Source: Amblyomma americanum | Lineage: Eukaryota; Arthropoda; Arachnida; Ixodida; Ixodidae | Length of the DNA stretch: 64,000 nucleotides | Assembly: GCF_052857255.1 (NCBI RefSeq) | Contig: NC_135505.1 | Location: forward strand, 51,807,507 to 51,871,506 | Direction of reading: 5' to 3' | Shown here: positions 55,921 to 64,000 of the stretch, piece by piece | Position numbering within the stretch: position 1 is the first letter of the stretch | Layout: each line of letters begins with the position of its first letter | Made by a program: the position numbers and the translations under genes | Notes under the pieces: model-generated | What the model saw: the letters and a program-made list of their open reading frames with translations, nothing else | The model's database searches: none | What the model was told of the DNA's origin: nothing

Positions 55921-58750
55921 TAACTACACGAGCTTCGATCATTTCGCCCTTATTTAACTGCGACTGCTGCGCGCGGCCGGGATCAAACCAGCGTCTGTTG
56001 GGTCATGAAAAGAGAAAATGAGGGGGTGGGGTATTTACCGATGTACAGAGGAAATGAATTATAACCGTATTTTCCTGTGCCCCAATTCATTCTACAATTC
56101 ATCTCGGATGCGCAGTATGTTCTAGCGGTGCCAAATAGATGCAACAACAGTGAGACATATAGATGTATCTTGCTGTACAAAAGCAGTGGAAAATGCGCTG
56201 TCCAGTTGAGCCTGGTGTCTTATTAGTTATCCCAGTTGCTCTCTAAGGGAAATGTATATTTTGTGCACACCCTTTGCGAAAACTTTACAGCCCCGGGAGA
56301 GTTTCGTGTGCTACGGCGTGCGGTCCTTTATGCAAACCCAGACAGGCAGATTTCATTATTTTGGAAGAAGCTCTCGTCGTCGTTCATCCGAAAGTGAGGA
56401 CTTAGACGCTAAAGGGAGCCAACTGTATGGCTTAGGTGTCATATAGTTGGCCGCACTTGGTTTTTAATTTCGAAAATAGCGATCAGAATTGTCAACTGAA
56501 AGGAAAAATACGTTTTTAACGCGTTTTCTACAGATTAACCACAGTAGTGACTAGGTACATATGATTGAACAAACGTAAGTGCATGCGTAAAAGATCACAC
56601 CTCAGTTGCAGCGATTAAGCTTCCTAATATTAATAAAGCCAAGAACATTCGTAGCAGCTTGGCCATCTTCACTGAGCACCCTGGAAGAAACAATTCTTGA
56701 ATTAGTGTGGATAGGAAAATGTAAGAATAACTTTTTATCTATTAGATTGAACACCTATAGTTGAAGGTGTAGAAGCTTAGGATACAGGGTGAACGTATGC
56801 GACCGTGACAAAGGCAATCACTCACATGAAAGCTTTGCTGTCACCAATTACACAATCATGGCTAATAGACCGCGACATAGAAGCCTTTACTGTCATCTGT
56901 TACACCTCCGAAAAGAAGCTTTCGTTTCCGCGATCGGGGAGCGAAGAAATACTGAAACATAGTTATCCTTTCACGGCGGTTTCTATCACTTCACACACAT
57001 CGGGAGAAAGCAAAAAGGTTTCATGGAGCAGTGAATAATTGCAGATGTTAAGAAAAGGCTTAAAAGCAAGGTATTTCAGACACATTTCGATGAAAACGAT
57101 AAAAAAGTAGCTTTTGGCTTAACCAAAGGTGCACGACTGCAATTAAGCAGCATAAAGAAAATAACTAAATAAAAACTGGAAGGAACACTTAAGCTCTCCC
57201 ATAAGGATGTGACGCAATGGCGTAAAGAGTTAATTCTTTATATGGAAAATGTGCCATTATCTACATTCATCGATCCCTGCGAGTCATGATAGCGCAGTGT
57301 GCAGTCGTTAAGGGATGCTCAACTGCCCTGCAACGGCAGGTGCTGCGAACGGTGGGCCTTGTGTAGCCAAAGTTGGTCTTCCTGAGTGACCAATCTTTAA
57401 CCGCCATCTGCCACGGTGGGCAGTTTGCTCACAATCTTGTGGGTGGTTTGTGATGTCGCCTCAAGGGCGCGTGACCTAGGTGGCCCGCCTGCTTAATAGG
57501 TTGCTCGCTTAAATATTTTTGTATCGATATTTCACTCACGGTCAACGCTACAACGGCGATGCGGAATTTTCTGCGACACAAACTTCTTAACCCTGCCGCA
57601 TTACAATAATTCTGGCAAGGATCCCAAGCGGTGGCAGCATGCGGGATATAAGAGCAAACTATCGCCTTGTAGACAGATCATCACATTACATACCGTTTTG
57701 CGAAAACTGCATGATTTATGGGCCAGAATGGCTATGGGGACACATCTGTGAGTTGGAATTCGACAACTTTGGAAAAAACCTTATTTTAGGGAAACGTGCA
57801 AACGGATTTATCGGTGATTTTGATAAATTGATCAATTTCCACACGCTGTTCACTCTGCATTTTAACGCCTCTGACAATAAGCAGATTGTCTGACGAATTA
57901 CACTTGCTCGAACAGGTAGAATAAGAAGACTTATTACAGACTGGGAGATTCTGAGTTTCAGCTGTCTATCGCAAACTACAGGACCATTATTTGCACCGTA
58001 ACGGAAATTGATTATGTTCTCCAGGCCCCGCAGCAAAGTAATGATTTGAGTTAAAATCGGTGTTGTATTGTACCTTCAGTGCAGATATTTCCCGATATAA
58101 ACCGCACGTAGGTCCGCAAACAGGTGGCTGCTTTATCATACAAAAGATGCAGAAGTGTGGATCGAAATGCCTATGAAAAGGGCCAAGCAAAAACTTATCT
58201 AGATTGTCAAAATGAAAGTTACTGAGCAGCCTATGAATAATTTATGCTTAGAAAAAATCCAGGAGCCATTGCGCCAATAACCTCTAGCGATACTATGAAT
58301 TAAGTTTTGAAAGAGTATTTTAAAATACATTTTTGAACTCAGCACAAATTAAAATACTGCCAGCCTGGTTTACATGTACGAAGGCACGCGTTTAGACAAG
58401 TTTCTTGCTGAAGAAAAGGCTTGAAAAAACAGACCCTGTTTGTACCGAGGATGAAATGTGCTGCAAAGAAAAATTGTGGCTCCTATCCACGCTGTGAAGG
58501 TGGTTGAACAGCGCAGCTGTATAACAACGCCCAATAGCACATTGCGATGGCACTTGAAATTTGACGCGTGTGGTGCTAGAAAGAATGAAACCAGAGACAA
58601 GTGAAATGCACCTGAGCAATTAGCTGTATGCCTGATTCCGAATGAGATATGCTGGTCTCATTCACTTTTAGCCTGACGCTTTTATGGCAACTGCTTCACT
58701 GCGCTACCTCGTAACGATTTCGCGGTGATTTCAGCTTTGACCTTCAAGTG
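55921..58750. other. No gene seen; short SINE-like piece near 55970
   Basis: AT-rich. GCGGCCGGGATCAAACCAGC at 55974-55993 resembles a reversed SINE B box. Around 57290-57510 is a GC-richer block with CTGCCACGGTGGGCAG (inverted repeat) that could be another dispersed repeat. No protein recognised. Confidence 0.45.
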
Positions 58751-58754
58751 AGCC

Positions 58755-58845
58755 AGAGGTCAATCTTCCTACGGCGCGGTTAGCGTGTCCACCGATATGT
58801 TTTAGACAGTTAGTGCGCCATTTCATTTCTTCAAACTAATTTTAA
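58755..58845 (+). mobile_element. SINE tail fragment
   Basis: ACGGCGCGGTTAGCGTGTCC and ACAGTTAGTGCGCCATTTCA match the tail of the SINE that follows at 58895-59215 (TTGCGGTTTAGGTGTTCGCC, ACAGATACTGCGGCATTTC). Two related copies therefore lie in tandem. Confidence 0.6.
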
Positions 58846-58894
58846 AAACCAATCTTCAGTTTTCTTCCTACGAGAACCGGCGTATTCAGCATGG

Positions 58895-59215
58895 TACGGC
58901 CTATGGTATCTCAGGGGTTTGGGCACCCGACTATTGATCCGCAGTACTAGGGTTCGTGCCCAACCGCGGCGGCAGCGTTTCGATAGAGGCGTAACGCTAA
59001 GGCGCCCATGTGCTGTGCGATGTAAGTGCACGTTGAAGATCCCGAGGTGGTCGAAATTGCTCCGCAGCCCTCCACTACGGCACTTATTTCTTCCTTTGTT
59101 CTTCACTCCCTCCTTAATCTCTTCCTTTAAGTTGCGGTTTAGGTGTTCGCCGTTATGTGAGACAGATACTGCGGCATTTCGTTTCCCCCAAAACTATTTT
59201 TCAATTTAAAATCTT
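58895..59215 (+). mobile_element. tRNA-derived SINE with CT-rich tail
   Basis: A-box region TGGTATCTCAGGGG and B-box variant GGTTCGTGCC (58951-58960) precede the shared body (GTGCTGTGCGATGTAAGTGC, GGTGGTCGAAAT, CCTCCACTACGGC). A CT-rich stretch and a tail ending near TTTTTCAATTT follow. The body matches the SINE in the P element; the tail is different and longer. Confidence 0.75.
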
Positions 59216-62200
59216 TACAGGGAAACACACGCCGAGAGAAGGAACGTGCTTCGCATTGTTTGCAGACGCCGTTAAAATACATTATGCGGTTTCCACTTCA
59301 CGCGAGGGCTTCGAATGCCGTCAACCCTTTCCATACAGCTGCTACTGTTTACCGGAAACGACACCCAATGGGTGAGGTGTGTTTTCTGACTCAGCGCAGA
59401 GGATCATGGCAAAGTCGTCTGCTTCCGCTTCTTCCGGTTACAAATTTCTCCCACTTCTAGCTGGCTTCACAGCAGTCGCTATGTCATGTCGCTTCTTACA
59501 CTGCTTTCTTTGCACTGTCACACCACTTATTGTATTGCATCATCGTAAGCCGAACGGGACATCGACTCTGCTATGCTTTGTCGTCTTTTTTTGCACGAAA
59601 TGCAACCAAATAATGTAAATTGTAGGAGGCTTTCTATGCGTATGCACTGCGATGTGATAAGGTGGCCTGTGAACACAATGGCATGTATGGATAGCTTGCT
59701 AGCCCACTTGCAGCTCTTACGTGCTGTGAGGAAAATACTCCTATCGCATGCTAAACTGCGCATGTTTCAGCTTTTCGCTGCCACCGTAGTGCGGCGAAAA
59801 AACAAATATAGAATGACCAACGTGTTAAAATGTTTCAAATGACTGCCATGCATACCCAGATCGGACAGCCTATACGCAGGCACATTGTAACCACGACAAA
59901 ACACTGCTACCTTTCGTTATTGTCAATTTATGCGCTCAGGACGCGTTCATAGGCTGCTCGCGCACATCGTACGGTGCTGCTGTGCAATAAGCGGTGTCGC
60001 AGCACAAATAAGTGAGTGAATAAACGATGCATGCGGGCACGGCAATTGCTATGCAAAAGACAGTTTGTACGAGGAATTGGGAACCGAAATTAGCTGGCAG
60101 ACAATTTTTTATGGTTCTTTGCGTCCACTTCGGAAACACACCTCACCTATAACCCATTGCGACGTCACTTGAAAATTCACTCACGTGGCTGTACAAAGAG
60201 TGAAAGAAGAGACAAGTGAAATGTACTTGAGCTGTATGCTGTGTGCTTGATTTCAAAGGAGATTTACCCTTATATATTTTCATTTTATTCATTTGTATGT
60301 GTGTCAGAGTAATCTTTATTTTTATTTTTTTTTATTTCCGACTGCTTTAATATGAGTATGATTAACAATTTCTATGTTGTTGGGTGCTTTGGAACAGCAT
60401 TCAATTTTTTGCTTCGCGTTGTTTTGCGCTGACGACGACGACAACACAAACATTTTCTTGGACGGTAGAGGTATACAGCTTCGCTGAAAAAGTTATGCCC
60501 TTTGGTTGCAACATGTTCTGGTAATTTACTGAAAATACTATAAACCGGAAAGTGGTGTCTATGTCTTGGTCCGCAAATGCTTATATAATGCTATGTTGAA
60601 TCTTATTACTGTACTAGTTTACGAGCTCTTAAAAAGTAGGATGAACAGTTTGCTGAGGAATCGTGGTGACAACACGAGAACTGCCCATCAAAACGGAAGA
60701 CATTGTGCAGCCTTAACTGAGGGACGCATAAATTGCAATGCCTAGCCGAGGTGAGCAAAGCCGATAAGTTGTGAAAAACGGTCGCTTTACAAAGTACTTA
60801 CATTATGAGAAAATAGAAAGACGAGGATTTACTGAATTAAGCATTGTTCCACAAAACGTCCTTTGGAGGAATGGCATGAAAATAATCAATGTTATGGCCT
60901 GCTCATGCGTTTACTATGTAAATCGAGGAGTCAAATGATTGGCTGATGACACGTCACTTAAGATTTTAAAATTCGTAGAAAAACTTTTTGATTTATCTCA
61001 ACAAATCGCTTCTTTTCTGGTGAAGCGCTGTTACTGGAGCGCCAGCTTTGGATTTGTTGCCTCTGCACCAGCTGCAATTCAGGCGCTTCAAATATGTAGC
61101 TGATTACGCCCGTGTGCTGGGAGAAGTTTCGAAGTATAGGTGTGACCGAAAATAAATTCAGTAAACGTATGCTGCTAATTAAATCACAATAATATTAGGA
61201 ATCTGGCTTCTAAGCACCGCAAATAGGATTTCAACAAAAGTCATCATGGCATATTTTCATAGGCATATGGTGGCAATTTATAGTTATATGGGTTTTCTAT
61301 CTTACGATTAGAAGCGCCTTAAATGATACTAAAATTGAGGAAAAGGATTAGTTATGATGGCCGATTTTTTTTGTAGTAGCTAGTGGTTCCTGCAGTACGA
61401 CAGTTCTAGCCAGACTTGTAGATAATGTTTTGCAAGTAATTGATTACTTCTAATAAATTCCAGTTTCTTCTCTAATCGAATTAATCATTTACCTTTATGA
61501 AATGGTAATATTCGAGGCAATATAGTTGCTTTCTTCTACTACATGTAAAAAGGTATCACGCGCGATCATGTCCGGATCACAAGTGGGCCACCGGTGTCCG
61601 GCAGTTTTTTTCCCGGGAAATATCACTTGGTTCGTTATACGAGCGCACCGTGCAGTCACACAACTTCCCTCCTGCAACTTCCGCAACTTCCGCGCGGCAA
61701 CTTCCCTCCTGCTATATCCAACTCGGCGGCTTCAAGAAAATGTCCGGAAATCGCCACTAACGTTAGAGTGTTTTTGTATTATATGAATGAACAGTATGCA
61801 GGCGACGTTGCCTTCTAGCGAGGAAAAATGACAGCGCAGCAAAAACAAGAATGGAACGACGCATACAGAAGACAAAGAGGAGGCCCGTGTACCCGTCTTT
61901 ACGTCCTTGCCTTTCTTGAAATTTTGCTTTTTTTTAAGATTGTGCAACGTTCTAGATTGAAAGTTGATTCTGGGTGCATTTAATGTTACACTTTCCACGC
62001 GCGTTACCAATGCAACGAACACATCAACAAGAGGGAAAAGGTCGTCCGCCAGAAAAACTTTTCTTTACCGACATAGCGAGTTGTACGTGCGATATTAATT
62101 CGCGGGGAACAAAAATTTTGAGCTGCATCTACGCTACATCTACTTTTCATGTGGTTAGTACCCATAGATATGCGGAACAAACGTCAGTGGTAGTAAATTA

Positions 62201-62365
62201 GAAGTTATTTTTCAAAATTACTTAGTCACGCGGCACTCGCGGTCGTGCCTGCGTTCCATGATACAGGAAATATTACTCAATTTTGCTACTGAGTGGGCGG
62301 ACCACAGATCCTTTTCCGAAGCATTTTGCCCCAGAAGAGCCTAGCACCACTTTGGAGGAATATTT
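59216..62365. other. No gene seen
   Basis: About 3.1 kb of AT-rich DNA with small direct repeats (CAACTTCCCTCCTGC twice near 61660-61715). No protein, RNA or mobile element recognised. Confidence 0.55.
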
Positions 62366-62369
62366 TAAC

Positions 62370-62450
62370 GATCGAACCCTGCACCTCCTGAATGCAAGGC
62401 GATTGCTGTTACCACTAAGCCATAGCTTCGACACTCTAATGGTCTAAGTA
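62370..62450 (-). mobile_element. tRNA-like SINE head (minus), other family
   Basis: On minus, GCTATGGCTTAGTGGTAACA (A-box region) is followed about 30 nt later by GGTTCGATC (B box). The stems are imperfect. The head differs from the SINE at 37791, so it belongs to a second tRNA-derived family or is a tRNA pseudogene. Confidence 0.5.
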
Positions 62451-62659
62451 TCCACCGCTTTTTCAAATGGATGCAAACCATCCCTTAGCGAAAACTAATA
62501 CGTTTGTAATACACGGCGGAATATTTATATCGTATTTTAAACATATTTTCTATTCATGAATGCACTAAAGGTATGCCGAAAATAGGTTTCTGAAATTTTT
62601 TGCTTGGTATTATAAGTATATTTTTAAGATATGCAAAAAATACAGAACCTAAAACATAC

Positions 62660-63320
62660 TTCGCTCTCGTTTCCAATAAGTTAAAAATTATGTATGCGCT
62701 TTTAGTATCTTCTCAAAATATTAAAAGTGTACTTTCTTATTAAAATTAGTTAGACGGAAGCATACTTCTATTTTAACAATGGACAGTCCATTTAAACACA
62801 TTTGAAGCACACGTTTAGCTGCCGTAGAACAGTATTGTGCTCGAACTCACGTTTCGGGAAATGCTTTTGCATGTTGTCCATGTATTGAATGTGTACTTTC
62901 GGCAATACGATGGCAATTCGTCTAAAGTATACCTCAATTTTAACGAATCAGGTATCTGTGAAACCATATTTAAAGCACACTGCAAACTGCCGTTGTGCAA
63001 CATTGTGTTTGAAATCACGTTTCGTGAAATGACATATTTGGCCATGTATTTAAAGTGCACTTTAGAAAATATGCAATTAATTCATGCAAAGTATATTTTA
63101 CAGCACACTTCAAGCTGCTGTTGAAAAGTTAGTCCTCAAAATCGCATTTCCGGAAATGACATGTTGGCAATGTATTAACAGTGTACTTTAGTAAATAGAA
63201 AATTAATTCGTTCAAAGTATACTTCAATTATGACGAATCAGCTGTCCCCGTAAACATATTTGAAGCACACTGCAAGCTGCCGTGGAACAATCTTGTGCTA
63301 GAAATCTCGTTTCCGGGAAC
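62660..63320 (+). repeat. Degenerate ~165-bp tandem array
   Basis: The landmark AAGCACACTGCAAGCTGCCG and variants recurs at about 62804, 62973, 63102 and 63263. It is preceded each time by AAGTATACTTCAATT / AACGAATCA-like sequence and followed by a TTTCGGGAAATGAC-like block. Spacings of roughly 169, 129 and 161 bp suggest a decayed satellite with small deletions. No coding. Confidence 0.75.
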
Positions 63321-64000
63321 AGTGAAAACTCTCCCTTCTCTGTCGTCCATTCGTTTATGCTAACTTCAAGCAGGAAGTCAATCACCACTTATTTAATTTA
63401 CGTGTGGACAGCGCGATACCATTTTACCGGCAAGGGCGCCATGCGCACCTGCGGACCCGAAAATTCCAGCGAAAAGGACCCCGACTGGAAAGGGCCGACC
63501 GGCTCCCAAAGACGTCCATATAATTGTTGCTCGCCAGTTCGACTCGTGGCTGACGGCTGACGCAAATTACGACTAACAATTCGGTTCTATGTAGGCCGCA
63601 GATACGAACGCGACCACTCCGACGCTTGTGCGACAATTTGGGGGCCCACAGTCTTTACGTAAAAAGCGCCTCATCGGCAAAGATAGTATGTCTTCTCTCG
63701 AGAGATATATATAAGCAAAGCCAAGTGCAATGCTTGTTGTTTTAGTTCCGATTAGCTGACGTCACTTTCCGTCGGCATTTCCTGTGTGGCGACAACTTTC
63801 CCGTTCAGGTCCCATCACCGGACCTCTTGTTGTCATAGACATATTGTACGTCTCCTGGTGCTTATAGCCAGTTCAGTCATTAGTTTTTCTGTTGACAACA
63901 ATGATCAGTACCATCTGGGTATCCGACTAGTGCACCTTTTTTTAAGCCGAAGTGAATGTATTTTTAATGTATTAATTGTATATTGTTAGTATGTTTTATG
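63321..64000. other. No gene recognised; TATA-like motif
   Basis: A GC-richer block around 63420-63650 is followed by GAGATATATATAAGC at about 63701-63715, which could be a TATA box of an LTR or promoter running off the window. Nothing downstream identifies it. Confidence 0.4.

Noticed and set aside
57290..57510. Further SINE or dispersed repeat
   Set aside because: It seemed familiar, but no internal A or B box or second copy in the window supports it.
62660..63320. CRISPR array
   Set aside because: Repeats are long, degenerate and unevenly spaced without short identical repeats; no cas-like gene and the context is eukaryotic.
63701..63715. Promoter of a gene running off the right edge
   Set aside because: A single TATA-like motif with nothing recognisable downstream is not enough.

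Overview
This 64 kb window looks like a stretch of eukaryotic, repeat-saturated genome, most likely from a hard tick (Ixodida). That assignment is an inference. It rests on AT-rich intergenic DNA, (TA)n arrays, tRNA-derived SINEs of the type I associate with ticks (A box, B box, then a shared body), many decayed I-group, CR1/L2-like and RTE-like LINEs, and a Penelope-like element. I found no convincing intact host protein-coding gene. Almost every recognisable coding trace belongs to a transposable element, and all of these are broken by stops, frameshifts or deletions.

Layout: 1-1980 is a tandem array of four ~508-bp units, each carrying a tRNA-like cloverleaf with a Pol III terminator. 1978-6727 is a Penelope-like element (PLE) bracketed by (TA)n tracts; upstream of its reverse transcriptase and GIY-YIG nuclease lies an SGNH-hydrolase-like domain, and its 5' end holds a hammerhead-like ribozyme core. 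6733-7310 is a short tandem repeat. 7705-22434 is a pogo/Tigger DNA transposon opened by about 13 kb of nested insertions: LINE-A (minus), inside it a Harbinger element (12417-17501), inside that a 3' fragment of LINE-B (13089-13873), and next to LINE-A a second LINE-B copy (minus). 22437-22835 is a minisatellite. 24350-29330 is a nearly full-length but decayed LINE-C (minus). 29658-35369 is a Ty3/Gypsy LTR retrotransposon (minus) with a 4-bp target duplication. 35857-38427 is an internally deleted P-element-like THAP transposon with a perfect 8-bp target duplication and a SINE inside it. 39585-39990 is the 3' end of another LINE. 42210-48785 is a CR1/L2-like LINE split by a nearly full-length LINE-B (plus). 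48990-50500 holds RTE and LINE-E remnants. 50.5-64 kb is mostly unassigned AT-rich DNA with SINE pieces, an inverted repeat, a possible decayed TIL-type inhibitor exon, an RTE fragment and a ~165-bp tandem array.

The genes do not form a host pathway; the story is one of successive insertion. Several junctions are clear enough to order the events: Tigger before the LINEs, LINE-A before Harbinger, Harbinger before the LINE-B fragment, CR1-like LINE before LINE-B, P element before its SINE. The most unusual item is the PLE with an SGNH-like domain in one nearly continuous reading frame with its reverse transcriptase. The second is the homogenised array of tRNA-like units lacking U33 and A58.
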